A stretch of 57,972 nt of DNA from Kangiella sp. HD9-110m-PIT-SAG07 (GCA_003370465.1 QQTG01000010.1:1-57972), one strand, 5' to 3'; positions 26,732-35,894 are shown, counted from the stretch's first letter. Numbers and translations: made by a program. Notes: generated by a model not told the origin, from the sequence alone.

Positions 26732-26790
26732 GTAGAATGCGCGCCTTATCTGACCCCGTTCTGGGGTAATTCACCTGCTCGGTAAGAAAA

Positions 26791-28368
26791 ATGATTGATT
26801 TAATAGTGAATAAGACGGCGAGTCTGAAAAACGACTTATTGTCGGGTTTGACTGTTGCTTTGGCTTTGGTGCCAGAAGCAGTGGCGTTTGCATTCGTGGC
26901 AAATGTAGAGCCTTTGGTCGGTTTGTATGCAGCCTTTATGGTCGGCTTAATCACTGCGATTTTTGGTGGTCGCCCAGGCATGATTTCTGGTGCGACGGGT
27001 GCTTTAGCTGTGGTGATGGTGGCGTTGGTTGCGGACCATGGTGTTGAGTACCTGTTTGCTACCGTGGTCCTGATGGGCGTTATCCAAATGCTGGCTGGCT
27101 GGATGAGACTGGGTAAGCTGATTAGAATGGTGCCTCACCCGGTAATGCTGGGCTTCGTGAATGGTTTAGCGATTTTGATTTTCTTAGCGCAGTTAAAGCA
27201 GTTTGGTGTCCGCGGTGAAGAAGGGTGGTTGCATGGCACTTTTCTTGAAGGAAGCAGCGTTGATGTTGCTTGGTTTGAAGGCAGTGACTTAGGAATTATG
27301 CTGGGTTTGGTTGTCTTAACCATGTTGATTATTTACGTCATGCCAAAAATCACCAAAGCCGTTCCTGCGGGCTTAGTGGCGATTGTCTCTGTATCGTTGA
27401 TTGCTTATGCCATGGCGACTTATGGTGGTGTTGATACAGTGACTGTTGGTGATAATGCTAAGATTGGCGGCGGCTTCCCTGAGTTCCATATTCCGAGCGT
27501 ACCTTTGTCTTGGGAAACCCTTTGGATTATTTTACCTTACTCCTTAATATTGGCGGCTATTGGTTTAATCGAATCCTTATTATGCTTACGTCTTATTGAT
27601 GAAATCACAGAAACAAGAGGCGAAGGCAACCGCGAGTGTTTTGCTCAAGGTTTAGCGAATACGACAACCGGTTTCTTTGGCGGTATGGGTGGTTGTGCCA
27701 TGATCGGCCAAAGTTTGATTAACGTAAATTCTGGCGGCCGTGGTCGCGCATCAGGTATTGTCGCTGCATTAGCGTTGTTGTGCTTTATCCTGTTTGCCTC
27801 AAGCTTAATTGAGCAGATTCCAGTCGCGGCATTGTTGGGTGTTATGTTTATCGTCGTGATTGGTACTTTCGAGTGGGCCAGCTTCCGCATTATGCGTAAA
27901 GTTCCTGGCCCAGATGCTTTAGTACTGGTCATCGTTACGGTTACGACAGTGCTAACAGACTTAGCTGTGGCGGTGATTGTCGGAGTTATCGTGTCAGCGC
28001 TAGTGTTTGCTTGGACCAGCGCGAAACGGGTACGTGTACGTCGTTCTGTTAAAGATAATAAGGCTTTTTATACGGTTCGAGGCCCATTATTCTTCGGCTC
28101 TACCACTCACTTTGGAGAACAGTTTTCAGCGCGTACGGACTTAGACGAAGTTTATATTGATTTTGCAGAGTCGCGTGTATGGGACCATTCGGGGATTGAA
28201 GTGATCGATTCCCTAGCAATGCGTTATGAAAAAGCAGGTAAGAAGTTGCACTTGTTGCACCTTAGCCCTGATTGTATCAAGCTCTTAAAAAGAGCGGGGA
28301 ACTTGGTTGAGAAAAACTCTGCTGAGGATCCTCGTTACTTTGTTGCTGACGATGAACTTGGTGGTTAA
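26791..28368 (+). CDS. SulP family anion transporter with STAS domain
   Basis: The 525-residue protein has a SulP core: [20 protein letters not shown] (helix 1), [20 protein letters not shown] and [17 protein letters not shown], followed by the usual 14-segment arrangement. [20 protein letters not shown] is the conserved inner motif. The last ~110 residues form a STAS domain ([20 protein letters not shown]). It exchanges or imports sulfate, bicarbonate or dicarboxylates; substrate not determined. It is followed closely by the kinase gene. Confidence 0.9.
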   Translation: MIDLIVNKTASLKNDLLSGLTVALALVPEAVAFAFVANVEPLVGLYAAFMVGLITAIFGGRPGMISGATGALAVVMVALVADHGVEYLFATVVLMGVIQMLAGWMRLGKLIRMVPHPVMLGFVNGLAILIFLAQLKQFGVRGEEGWLHGTFLEGSSVDVAWFEGSDLGIMLGLVVLTMLIIYVMPKITKAVPAGLVAIVSVSLIAYAMATYGGVDTVTVGDNAKIGGGFPEFHIPSVPLSWETLWIILPYSLILAAIGLIESLLCLRLIDEITETRGEGNRECFAQGLANTTTGFFGGMGGCAMIGQSLINVNSGGRGRASGIVAALALLCFILFASSLIEQIPVAALLGVMFIVVIGTFEWASFRIMRKVPGPDALVLVIVTVTTVLTDLAVAVIVGVIVSALVFAWTSAKRVRVRRSVKDNKAFYTVRGPLFFGSTTHFGEQFSARTDLDEVYIDFAESRVWDHSGIEVIDSLAMRYEKAGKKLHLLHLSPDCIKLLKRAGNLVEKNSAEDPRYFVADDELGG

Positions 28369-28392
28369 TAAACTTTGACTGATGGCAATAAC

Positions 28393-29379
28393 ATGACTCA
28401 AGAAAACCCTTTCGCGGCATTAACGCCCGACTTCATCTTAGATGCAGTCGAGTCGAGAGGGTTTTATTCCGATGGTCGTGCAATTGCCCTTAATAGCTAC
28501 GAAAACCGTGTATTACAGATTGGTATAGAAGAAGCGACTCCGGTCATTGTGAAGTTTTATCGGCCTAACCGCTGGACTAAAGAGCAAATTCTAGAAGAGC
28601 ATAATTTTTCCTATGAGTTGGTTGAGCAAGAGTTGCCCGTAGTAGCTCCAATGGTCACTCAGGGTGAGAGTTTATTTGAATATAAGGGCTTTTATTGCTC
28701 TCTGTTCGAGCGAAAGGGCGGCCATGCTCCAGAACTCGATAATCTCGATAACTTATTTACGTTGGGGCGATTTCTAGGACGCATTCACAGAGTCGGTCAG
28801 GCGAAAGATTACTCGCAACGTCCTGAACTCACGCCTCAATCGTTTGGCCATGACAGTATTGATTATATTATTGAGCATGCATTACCCCCCGAAGTAAAAA
28901 TGCCCTACGAAAGTTTAGCGCGCGATTTAATGCAGCTGGTGGATGAGTTGTGGCAAAAGGCGGGGAAACAGCAATATATTCGAGTGCATGGCGATTGCCA
29001 CGTGGGCAATATTTTATGGCGAGATAATAATCCTCACTTTGTGGATTTGGATGACTCTCGAATGGCGCCTGCAGTGCAAGATATTTGGATGTTACTTTCA
29101 GGCGAGCGTGATCACCAGCAAAAGCAATTGCTTGAAATTATTGAGGGCTATCAAGAATTTTGCGATTTCAATGTGGCGGAGTTACAGCTGGTTGAGTGCT
29201 TGCGAACATTGCGCATGATACATCACAGCGCTTGGCTTGCCCGCCGCTGGCATGACCCTGCTTTTAAGCATGCCTTCCCTTACTTTGGTTCAGTACAATA
29301 TTGGCAAGAGCAGATTCTTGACTTACGCGTGCAATTTGCCGAGTTACAAGAAGCTCCGGTTAGTTTACCCACCTACTAA
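28393..29379 (+). CDS. srkA: SrkA-type serine/threonine kinase (YihE)
   Basis: The 328-residue protein matches stress response kinase A: PDFILDAVESRGFYSDGRAI, the hallmark ALNSYENRVLQIG, IVKFYRPNRW, then the catalytic loop VHGDCHVGNILW and the metal site FVDLDD. SrkA opposes toxin- and stress-triggered death in E. coli. An ATG at 28393 is preferred; a TTG six codons earlier (28375), right after the SulP stop, is possible. In E. coli srkA is near dsbA, which is absent here. Confidence 0.9.
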   Translation: MTQENPFAALTPDFILDAVESRGFYSDGRAIALNSYENRVLQIGIEEATPVIVKFYRPNRWTKEQILEEHNFSYELVEQELPVVAPMVTQGESLFEYKGFYCSLFERKGGHAPELDNLDNLFTLGRFLGRIHRVGQAKDYSQRPELTPQSFGHDSIDYIIEHALPPEVKMPYESLARDLMQLVDELWQKAGKQQYIRVHGDCHVGNILWRDNNPHFVDLDDSRMAPAVQDIWMLLSGERDHQQKQLLEIIEGYQEFCDFNVAELQLVECLRTLRMIHHSAWLARRWHDPAFKHAFPYFGSVQYWQEQILDLRVQFAELQEAPVSLPTY

Positions 29380-29452
29380 AAGCTCTTAAGCAATTTCTGC
29401 TATTTAGAACCTGTTTAGTGTAAATTCAGGTTTCTCATGCTAGGCTTATTGC

Positions 29453-29971
29453 ATGAAAACTGAGCGCCTAATTATTATCCATAAAATTATACTGCTAGCG
29501 GTAATAGCTGCTGTGTTGAGTAGCTGTACAAGCACACCACGCCAATCTTCTAGTAACTCTCAATTACCTGTTTCCGCTAAGGACAGAAATAATAAAGGCC
29601 TAACCATTGCTCAAATCGCTGAGTCTATGGTCGGCGTGAGTTATCGCTACGGTGGAAGTCATCCTGATGAAGGTTTTGATTGTAGTGGCCTTGTGTATTA
29701 TTCTCACACCCAAGTCGGTGAACAAGTGCCGCGAGTTTCTTACGCTCAGCTGGCTGCGTCCTACGAAGTCCAACACGGTGACCTAAAACCTGGGGATCTA
29801 TTATTTTATCGGATCAATGGGAAACCTTCCCACGTTGGTATTTATATTGGCCATGGCCAGTTTGTTCATGCGCCTTCAAGTGGCAAAAAAGTTCGTGTTA
29901 GCTCGATTGAAAATGTATACTTCAAACCTCGCTTAATCAGAGCGGGGCGTTTATACACCAACGAAGAATAA
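29453..29971 (+). CDS. NlpC/P60 endopeptidase lipoprotein
   Basis: The 172-residue protein has a lipobox LSSC (Cys25) and an NlpC/P60 domain: VGVSYRYGGSHPDEGFDCSG (catalytic Cys), then SHVGIYIGHGQFVHAP (catalytic His). It cleaves peptidoglycan stem peptides (D-Glu-meso-DAP bonds in characterised relatives) in the periplasm. It lies seven bases before the GIY-YIG gene. Confidence 0.9.
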   Translation: MKTERLIIIHKIILLAVIAAVLSSCTSTPRQSSSNSQLPVSAKDRNNKGLTIAQIAESMVGVSYRYGGSHPDEGFDCSGLVYYSHTQVGEQVPRVSYAQLAASYEVQHGDLKPGDLLFYRINGKPSHVGIYIGHGQFVHAPSSGKKVRVSSIENVYFKPRLIRAGRLYTNEE

Positions 29972-29978
29972 TAAAAAC

Positions 29979-30278
29979 ATGTCAGACAATGAACTGCAAA
30001 CTTGGCACCTATACATATTGCGCTGCAAAGATGGAACCCTTTACACAGGTATTACTAACGATCTAAAGCGTCGCTTTGAAGAGCACCAATCTAACAGTCC
30101 AAGATGTGCTAAATATCTGCGTGGACGACAGCCTCTAACCATGATCTATCATATTGACTTCGATTCTAAATCCTTAGCACTGAAAGCAGAATTAAAGGTT
30201 AAAAAGTTAACTGCGAGTCAAAAGAAGTTGTTAGCTTCTGGGCAATTGGTCATTAATGAAATAGCGGACACCCATTAG
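29979..30278 (+). CDS. GIY-YIG nuclease family protein (UPF0213/YhbQ-like)
   Basis: The 99-residue single-domain protein shows WHLYILRCKDGTLYTGITND (the GIY and YIG halves are YIL and YTG), LKRRFEEHQ and a C-terminal KAELKVKKLTASQK. Family members are small, mostly uncharacterised DNA-binding or cleaving proteins. The gene is packed between the NlpC and YgjP-like genes. Confidence 0.9.
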   Translation: MSDNELQTWHLYILRCKDGTLYTGITNDLKRRFEEHQSNSPRCAKYLRGRQPLTMIYHIDFDSKSLALKAELKVKKLTASQKKLLASGQLVINEIADTH

Positions 30279-30287
30279 GTCTAATCA

Positions 30288-30977
30288 ATGAAAACTGAAG
30301 GACTAGAAGCTTTCGATTACGAAGTGATCAGAAGTGACCGTAAAACACTGTCCATCGAAGTTCATCATCAAAAAGTCAAAGTTAGAGCGCCGAAAAAAGC
30401 ACCAGAAGACTGGATTGAGAGTTTCGTTCATCAAAAAGCTCGGTGGATCGCTCGCAAACTTGTTGAGCAAGATGAAAAGCATCAAACTCGAATAAAGCTA
30501 GAAAATGGACAGCTGATTAGTTTCATGGGAAGTCCGTTGATTTTGAATATTAGTCAGGGCGCTAATAAAATCCTACTGGCTGAGCAAGAGCTCTCGATAC
30601 GCAATAAAGATTTAAAAGCTGACTCTATAGCTAAACAAATCGATCGCTGGCTACTCACTCGCGCTAAAGAAATCCTACCCCAGAGAGTTGAACATTGGGC
30701 TGATATTATGGGTTTAAGCAAAAAGCTCACAGGCGTTCGGTTTCGTAAAACTAAAACACAGTGGGGCCACTGTACTCGCGCTGGAACCGTACAACTGAAT
30801 CAACTGATTCTTCTGACACCACTGCATGTTATTGACTACCTGATTATTCACGAGCTTAGCCATCTAAAGCATCTCAATCATTCAAAGCGGTTTTGGAATT
30901 TAGTAGAACAGCATTGCCCCGACTATCAAAAAGCCGAGTTATGGCTTAAAAAACATGGGCACAGTGTTTGGTACTAG
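30288..30977 (+). CDS. YgjP-like zinc metallopeptidase (M48/DUF45, COG1451)
   Basis: A 229-residue protein with the DUF45 plan: VHHQKVKVRAPKKAPEDWIE, TKTQWGHCTRAGTVQLNQLI and the metal site LIIHELSHLKHLNHSKRFW (HExxH plus a third His). It is a soluble, SprT-like protease of unknown substrate. Gap of 9 bases from the previous gene: likely one transcription unit. Confidence 0.85.
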   Translation: MKTEGLEAFDYEVIRSDRKTLSIEVHHQKVKVRAPKKAPEDWIESFVHQKARWIARKLVEQDEKHQTRIKLENGQLISFMGSPLILNISQGANKILLAEQELSIRNKDLKADSIAKQIDRWLLTRAKEILPQRVEHWADIMGLSKKLTGVRFRKTKTQWGHCTRAGTVQLNQLILLTPLHVIDYLIIHELSHLKHLNHSKRFWNLVEQHCPDYQKAELWLKKHGHSVWY

Positions 30978-30989
30978 TGACTAAGGGTA

Positions 30990-31103
30990 ATGGAAGAAAC
31001 AAAAGAAAATGATTTGGGACAGGCTCTGCTCATAGCTCCAGCAGAGCTGTTCTTGATTTTACTTGTAATTATAGATGTTTTTAATTTTTACCATAAGTTA
31101 TAA
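30990..31103 (+). CDS. possible 37-residue small membrane protein
   Basis: An ATG 12 bases after the YgjP-like stop opens 37 codons: METKENDLG-type acidic start (MEETKENDLGQALL), then a hydrophobic helix AELFLILLVIIDVFNFY. AAGGG lies only two bases upstream, which is too close for efficient initiation. The same DNA holds an imperfect hairpin (GCTCTGCT...AGCAGAGC at 31023-31048). Could be a real small protein or just the 3' trailer. Confidence 0.3.
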   Translation: MEETKENDLGQALLIAPAELFLILLVIIDVFNFYHKL

Positions 31104-31158
31104 AGGTCCTGAATTGCGCTTCAAGACTACCCCAACCTATAGGAATAGATTTATTATT

Positions 31159-31533
31159 TTAATAGCTTATCCAGGGCAAAATATATGCTGAGAAAGCACC
31201 TATGAGCCAAATAATGATGGCGCTCCAGTAAAACCGGCGATTCCACTTTTGTGCAGACTCGCAGGCTGCCGCTAGCTCAGGATCTGTTGGGCAGCTTCTA
31301 TTAGAGCGGTATAGCACGGCACCAGTAATGATTAATATTAACGCTGTTACACCAAATGTAATCAGGTCATATTTCGCAAACCAGTTAAGCCACGGAAAAT
31401 GCTCGCCGTACATTGATGCAACAACGGAGCCCATGCCAAGACTGACTAATAGAATCGGCAAAGCGCAGCAAATCAGCGTTGGGACAGAGGCGAATAAAAC
31501 TAATACTCCCCATTTTTTTGAATTAATGCTCAC
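31159..31533 (-). CDS. MerT-like mercuric/heavy-metal transport protein
   Basis: A 124-residue membrane protein. ASVPTLICCALPILLVSLGM is a MerT-type first helix carrying a Cys-Cys pair, and later SCPTDPELAAACESAQKWNR carries a second cysteine pair before the last helix (WSAIIIWLIGAFSAYILPW). In MerT these cysteines hand metal from the periplasmic binding protein to the cytosol. The GTG at 31533 is chosen: it overlaps the preceding gene's end by 11 bases; a longer reading through that gene has no family similarity. Confidence 0.75.
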   Translation of the reverse strand: MSINSKKWGVLVLFASVPTLICCALPILLVSLGMGSVVASMYGEHFPWLNWFAKYDLITFGVTALILIITGAVLYRSNRSCPTDPELAAACESAQKWNRRFYWSAIIIWLIGAFSAYILPWISY

Positions 31534-31729
31534 AACAGTTCTTCTCTTGTTGGATGGGTGGACAAGGAACGTCTGCATAAGAGCAAAAGACGCAACAGTC
31601 GCTTGGGAGTGGTTTAAGCAAAACTCCACAAGTGGAGCATTGATAGAAGTATTGGCAGGCATCAGTCGGCATAGATTCTGTTTTAGACGCCTGACACTCA
31701 GGGCAGGTAATTGTACTTTTGGTTTCCAT
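31523..31729 (-). CDS. GDCCVxC domain-containing protein
   Basis: This 68-residue cysteine-rich protein has TCPECQA and then YQCSTCGVLL (two zinc-ribbon-like knuckles), followed by the family hallmark SDCCVFCSYADVPCPPIQ and a terminal CCEH. Such proteins accompany mer-type transport genes and presumably bind or relay metal. ATG overlaps the stop of the outer-membrane gene (TAATG). Confidence 0.85.
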   Translation of the reverse strand: METKSTITCPECQASKTESMPTDACQYFYQCSTCGVLLKPLPSDCCVFCSYADVPCPPIQQEKNCCEH

Positions 31730-32595
31730 TAAAAAGTTACTCCAATACCAATATTAAACTCTTGCCCCCGCGACAAAGAGACGTTGTTGCTCTTTTCATA
31801 AAGGGGATATTTATATTCAGCTCTAAACATTATGTTGTCCTTATAAAGCACTAGAACAGGTCCAGTATGAACGCGCTCACCGCCTGATGCGTGGGTCAAA
31901 GTGGCTGTATTAGGACTTTCTTGATCTCTCATCGTGATATCCCACATAACAAACACTCCAGAGTTGGTTAAGTTGTCATGGTAGGGGTGGTAGCCCAGAT
32001 TTATGTCTATTCCTAGTTCGTTGCCTTCTTGCATACCTCTATCACCTTCAGTGTTATACCAATAGAATACGTCGTACAACTGATAAAATTTCGGGGTACT
32101 TTTACTGTAAGATAAGCTCAAACCTAGGTCCCAACTACCATCACTTAACGGGTAGTTGCCGCTCGATGAACCTGATGGTAATCGTATCGATGGTGTTAAA
32201 GAAAGGTTACCAGTGCTATTACCTTGATTGAGATATTTTTTGATAGGAACACCGATAACTAGGTCGCCAACTCCCGAATTCGATTGTTGGGTTGCAGTAT
32301 TGCTAATTTCTTTAACTCGCTGCTGATCACGATAAGGGAGTTTGAAGGTAACTCTAACGGAACGATCAAAGGTGTAAACACCTTGCAGCCATGTTGTTTG
32401 TACATAGCGTTCAAGGTTTTTGGGGTTGCTTACTGTTTGGCTACCATTTAGTAACTCACTAGAGCCGTAGTTTTCGTACCAAAGTTGAAAACCAAAGCCA
32501 TCATCCCAGCGGGGAGCCATATCCATTACTGGCTGATGAGCTTGGGATATTGGAAGATATAGGGTTGTCGCTAAGACTAACAGTCGGTAGTACAT
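31729..32595 (-). CDS. outer-membrane beta-barrel protein of the metal operon
   Basis: The 288-residue protein has a signal peptide ending SQA-HQ and alternating beta-strands, typical of the 'MetA-pathway of phenol degradation'/transporter-like barrel family: VRVTFKLPYRDQQR, GVGDLVIGVPIKKY, LTPSIRLPSGSSSG, ending EFNIGIGVTF with terminal Phe. It would be a small outer-membrane channel. Its place in a MerR-led metal operon is unusual for this family. Start overlaps the upstream stop (TAATG). Confidence 0.7.
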   Translation of the reverse strand: MYYRLLVLATTLYLPISQAHQPVMDMAPRWDDGFGFQLWYENYGSSELLNGSQTVSNPKNLERYVQTTWLQGVYTFDRSVRVTFKLPYRDQQRVKEISNTATQQSNSGVGDLVIGVPIKKYLNQGNSTGNLSLTPSIRLPSGSSSGNYPLSDGSWDLGLSLSYSKSTPKFYQLYDVFYWYNTEGDRGMQEGNELGIDINLGYHPYHDNLTNSGVFVMWDITMRDQESPNTATLTHASGGERVHTGPVLVLYKDNIMFRAEYKYPLYEKSNNVSLSRGQEFNIGIGVTF

Positions 32596-32972
32596 TACTG
32601 TCCTTGCTCATCGTAGTTAATCGTATCATTGATGTTACTTCGAGTGACGGATGCACCCTGTGGCTCGTAGCCACCATCTCGTATTGCCTTATATATTAGT
32701 TGCATATCAATAGCTACAGAAGGCTTTATAGCAACTGTTAATCTTTGATTTTCGATATCCATTAAAGACCCCTTGTTCAGCTTGTCGGTATCGATGAAGG
32801 GAAGCTTCGTTAATTTTTTCTGGATACCAAAGGTGCAATAAGAGCAGACGGCTCCGCTAACTGTAATTACCGCTTGGTTAGGTTTTACACTAGTTTCTTT
32901 CTTAGCCGAAATAGGGAAAGACAAAAGAAAAAGTGCGGTAAAACTTATTATAATGGCTAGATATTGTTTCAT
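32595..32972 (-). CDS. MerP-like periplasmic heavy-metal-associated (HMA) protein
   Basis: The 125-residue protein has a signal peptide (MKQYLAIIISFTALFLL, cleavage after SA) and an HMA domain with the metal site AVCSYCTFGIQKKL (CxxC); EIENQ-type and YKAIRDGGYEP segments complete the ferredoxin-like fold. It would bind metal in the periplasm and pass it to the MerT-like protein. AGAGGA lies just upstream, and the ATG overlaps the MerR stop (ATGA). The CxxC is not the usual MTC variant. Confidence 0.8.
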   Translation of the reverse strand: MKQYLAIIISFTALFLLSFPISAKKETSVKPNQAVITVSGAVCSYCTFGIQKKLTKLPFIDTDKLNKGSLMDIENQRLTVAIKPSVAIDMQLIYKAIRDGGYEPQGASVTRSNINDTINYDEQGQ

Positions 32973-33379
32973 GATTCCTCTTTGTACAGGTATTTGAGAA
33001 TACTGCATTCATCGAGTGACTTTCCTTTTCCAGGGCAATAGTCTGCAAGTTCTCCAAGTGCAGCTTTGAGTTGTCTTAGTTCGTCAATTCGCTCTTCTAT
33101 TTCATAAATTTTTTGTTGAGCTTGTTGTCTTATATCGTCGCAGGTTTTTTCTGGCATCTCGCTGAGATTGAGTAAGTTACCAATCTCTTTAAGTGTAAAG
33201 CCAAGGTTCTGTGCTTTACGAATAAAGTGAAGTCGTTGAGTACTGTGGCTATCGTACTCACGATAGCCCGAGTCGGAACGAGAAACTGGAGTTATCAGCG
33301 ATTTACGCTCGTAATATCGCACAGTATCTATCGAAACGTTGCAGCTTTTAGCCAGATCACCAATTTTTAATCTATTCAT
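32969..33379 (-). CDS. MerR family heavy-metal-responsive regulator
   Basis: The 136-residue protein has an N-terminal MerR winged helix (LKIGDLAKSCNVSIDTVRYY, ERKSLI, SGYREY), a dimerisation coil (EERIDELRQLKAALGELADY) and a C-terminal metal loop CPGKGKSLDEC. The CPG...C loop fits the ZntR/CueR/MerR group with a metal-binding cysteine pair. It activates by untwisting a promoter with a long spacer; such a promoter lies just upstream. First gene of a five-gene operon, hence autoregulated. Confidence 0.9.
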   Translation of the reverse strand: MNRLKIGDLAKSCNVSIDTVRYYERKSLITPVSRSDSGYREYDSHSTQRLHFIRKAQNLGFTLKEIGNLLNLSEMPEKTCDDIRQQAQQKIYEIEERIDELRQLKAALGELADYCPGKGKSLDECSILKYLYKEES

Positions 33380-33400
33380 AACCTTTCCTATAACTTATAG

Positions 33401-33432
33401 ACTATAAAGTCTTGACCATAGTCCAGAGTCAA
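33401..33432 (-). promoter_or_regulatory. MerR-type promoter/operator of the metal operon
   Basis: On the minus strand: -35 TTGACT (33432-33427), a 19-bp spacer, and -10 TTATAG (33407-33402). The spacer contains ACTCTGGAC and GTCAAGACT half-sites around TATG, a 22-bp dyad (33408-33429) like the zntA/mer operators. The overlong spacer is the hallmark of MerR-activated promoters. Confidence 0.75.
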
Positions 33433-33603
33433 GGGCCTTTGGTAATTATATCATCAACAATAAATGTGTGCGGTGCGGCCACAGCGCCACTGTTTTGTAC
33501 AAAAAACAACCATAAAGGCTACACAATTGAACGGTTTTCTATTACAATCCACGCCTGAAATTTGCACTGGATTTACGTTCCAGCTAGCTGAGGAATGAGA
33601 AAT

Positions 33604-34626
33604 ATGTCTACATCTGCTCTAAATGCAACGTCGGTTCCTGTTGTTGTCTGCGCTTTATATAAATTTGTAACTCTCGAAAACTTTGAAGAAATCCGTCAAC
33701 CATTGCTCGATGTTATGCTTGAAAACGAGGTCAAAGGCACCTTGTTATTAGCTCAAGAAGGCATTAACGGTACCGTCGCGGGATCGCGTGACGGTATCAA
33801 TAATGTTCTAGCATGGATTAAGAGTGACCCGCGTCTGGCTGAGCTTGACCACAAAGAATCGTACGATGAGTCTATGCCATTTTATCGCACTAAGGTTAAG
33901 CTTAAGAAAGAGATCGTGACCATGGGCGTTGAGGGTATTGATCCAAAAGAAGTGGTAGGAACTTATGTAAAACCTAAAGACTGGAATGATCTAATTTCTG
34001 ATCCTGAGGTTTTACTAATCGATACACGAAATGATTACGAAGTAGGTATCGGTACTTTTAAGGGAGCAGTCAATCCAAAAACTGAGACCTTTCGTGAGTT
34101 TCCCGATTACGTTAAAGAAAATCTAGATCCGGAAAAACATAAGAAAGTTGCGATGTTTTGTACCGGTGGTATACGCTGCGAAAAGTCGACGGCCTACTTG
34201 AAGGAACAAGGTTTCGACAATGTTTTTCACTTAGAAGGCGGTATCCTAAAGTACTTAGAAGACGTGAATAAAGAAGAAACTTTGTGGGAAGGTGAGTGCT
34301 TTGTATTTGATAATCGAGTTGCTGTGGATCACGATCTGCAAAAAGGTCAGTATGATCAGTGTCATGCTTGTCGTATGCCGATTACTGAAACCGAGATGCA
34401 GCATGAAAAGTATGAAAAAGGTGTGAGTTGTCCACATTGTTTCGATCAACAAACCCCCGAGCAGCGCCGTCGCTATATTGAGCGTGAACGTCAGGTACAG
34501 TTAGCAAAAGCTCGTGGAGAAAAACATATAGGCTCTGAAGTCATTACATCTATTGCTATGCGTAAGCAACAAAAGAAACAGATGAAAGAGCAGCAATCTG
34601 CTAAAACTCTAATGAAGGGCGACTAG
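33604..34626 (+). CDS. trhO: TrhO, tRNA U34 hydroxylation rhodanese-like protein (YceA)
   Basis: This 340-residue protein makes 5-hydroxyuridine at tRNA U34. [10 protein letters not shown] is in the N-terminal acylphosphatase-like domain, a rhodanese domain starts at [16 protein letters not shown], and the catalytic Cys is in [14 protein letters not shown]-terminal zinc-ribbon-like segment, [10 protein letters not shown] then CPHCFDQ, is also typical. The ATG at 33604 is preferred because GAGGA ends nine bases upstream; one three codons earlier is too close. Confidence 0.9.
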   Translation: MSTSALNATSVPVVVCALYKFVTLENFEEIRQPLLDVMLENEVKGTLLLAQEGINGTVAGSRDGINNVLAWIKSDPRLAELDHKESYDESMPFYRTKVKLKKEIVTMGVEGIDPKEVVGTYVKPKDWNDLISDPEVLLIDTRNDYEVGIGTFKGAVNPKTETFREFPDYVKENLDPEKHKKVAMFCTGGIRCEKSTAYLKEQGFDNVFHLEGGILKYLEDVNKEETLWEGECFVFDNRVAVDHDLQKGQYDQCHACRMPITETEMQHEKYEKGVSCPHCFDQQTPEQRRRYIERERQVQLAKARGEKHIGSEVITSIAMRKQQKKQMKEQQSAKTLMKGD

Positions 34627-34632
34627 ATTTTA

Positions 34633-35049
34633 ATGTCTCTTTTTATCAGTAAAAGCATTTCGCTTGGTGATTATGAAATTGAGTTACAGGCCATCCGCAC
34701 TCAAGGTGCGGGTGGTCAAAACGTCAATAAGGTCGCTTCTGCCATCCATCTTCGTTTTAACATCCCGCACTCATCTTTACCTAAAGAAGTTAAGCAACGC
34801 CTCCTCAAAAGTAATGACTCCAGAATTACTACGGATGGAGAGCTGATAATCAAAGCGCAAAGCCACCGTACTCAGGATCGCAACCGCGATGATGCTTTAA
34901 AGCGGTTAAGGGAAGCTATTCAGCGTTGCCTAAAAGCACCAAAGAAACGCATACCCACCAAACCGTCCAAAGCTGCAAAGCGCAGGAGGTTGGAGAACAA
35001 GAAGCAGCAGGGACAAAAGAAATCATTGCGCGGCAAGATCGATTTCTAG
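34633..35049 (+). CDS. arfB: ArfB, alternative ribosome-rescue peptidyl-tRNA hydrolase (YaeJ)
   Basis: The 138-residue protein resembles RF1/RF2 domain 3, with RTQGAGGQNVNK containing the GGQ that hydrolyses peptidyl-tRNA, followed by ASAIHLRF. The long basic tail (KKRIPTKPSKAAKRRRLENK) enters the mRNA channel of stalled ribosomes. It follows trhO by six bases. Confidence 0.95.
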   Translation: MSLFISKSISLGDYEIELQAIRTQGAGGQNVNKVASAIHLRFNIPHSSLPKEVKQRLLKSNDSRITTDGELIIKAQSHRTQDRNRDDALKRLREAIQRCLKAPKKRIPTKPSKAAKRRRLENKKQQGQKKSLRGKIDF

Positions 35050-35194
35050 AGATAATTCAGTAATAAATTTTATACCACGTCGTATTTCTTTACATTTGTT
35101 CAAAACTATTTCCTTGCATCCCAGCCATCACTCCTTATATTAAATGGTAAGTCATTATTTTTAATAACGTCATCAATAGTTTAGGGAGAGCCTT

Positions 35195-35374
35195 ATGGGT
35201 GAACTAAAGAAATCAAAAGACAAGGTTATTGCCGGTGTTTGTGGTGGTTTAGCGAAATGGCTAGGCTGGGAAACCTCAATGACCCGTATTATTTATACAT
35301 TATTAACTATTTTCACTGCCTTCGCAGGTGTTATCATTTATATCATTTTGTGGATAGTGATGCCGGACGAGTAA
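35195..35374 (+). CDS. PspC domain small membrane protein
   Basis: A 59-residue protein: KVIAGVCGGLAKWLGWETS is the PspC domain signature, followed by one membrane segment (IFTAFAGVIIYIILWIVMP). AGGGAG precedes the ATG. PspC-like proteins take part in phage-shock/envelope stress signalling; no pspABC operon is present here. Confidence 0.85.
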   Translation: MGELKKSKDKVIAGVCGGLAKWLGWETSMTRIIYTLLTIFTAFAGVIIYIILWIVMPDE

Positions 35375-35404
35375 TCGTTGGGTATAAAGTATAGAGAGGT
35401 TAGT

Positions 35405-35878
35405 ATGATTAAAGTTGGTGATAAATTACCCAATGTAGTAGTAAAAGTCATGGGCAAAGAAGGTCCTGAGGATTTGCAGACGGATCGACTGTTTGCAGGT
35501 AATAAGGTTGTATTATTTGCTGTGCCAGGTGCTTTCACACCTACTTGTTCAGCTGCACATCTTCCTGGTTTCGTGGTTAATTACGACAAGTTAAAAGAAA
35601 AGGGTGTCGATACGGTGGCATGCATGTCGGTTAACGACGTGTTTGTGATGAATGCTTGGGAAAAAGATCAAAATGCTGAGCAGTTATTGATGATTGCTGA
35701 TGGTAATGCTGATTTTGCTGAGGCGCTGGGTTTAGAGATGGATGGTACCGGTTTTGGTATGGGAGTTCGCTCGAAACGTTTTGCGCTAATTGCGGAAGAC
35801 GGTGTAGTTACTACTCTGGAAGTGGATGAAAAGGGCTTTGAAAAGAGTTCTGCGGAAAATATACTGAACAAGCTTTAA
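35405..35878 (+). CDS. peroxiredoxin, Prx5 family
   Basis: The 157-residue protein has VPGAFTPTCSAAHLPGF with the peroxidatic Cys, and DPNTRKRA-like GFGMGVRSKRFALIAEDG further on. It reduces hydroperoxides in the cytosol using thiol donors; no resolving Cys or fused glutaredoxin is seen. The ATG at 35405 has GAGAGG upstream; a TTG nine codons earlier is less likely. Confidence 0.9.
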   Translation: MIKVGDKLPNVVVKVMGKEGPEDLQTDRLFAGNKVVLFAVPGAFTPTCSAAHLPGFVVNYDKLKEKGVDTVACMSVNDVFVMNAWEKDQNAEQLLMIADGNADFAEALGLEMDGTGFGMGVRSKRFALIAEDGVVTTLEVDEKGFEKSSAENILNKL

Positions 35879-35894
35879 AATAATCTTGAGTAAT

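Noticed and set aside
31019..31050. GCTCTGCT/AGCAGAGC hairpin as a terminator for the YgjP-like gene
   Set aside because: Stem is decent but the T-tract is poor and interrupted; left as part of the possible small ORF.
31328..31732. Plus-strand frame opposite the MerT-like and GDCCVxC genes
   Set aside because: Antisense to two recognisable overlapping metal genes; no similarity.
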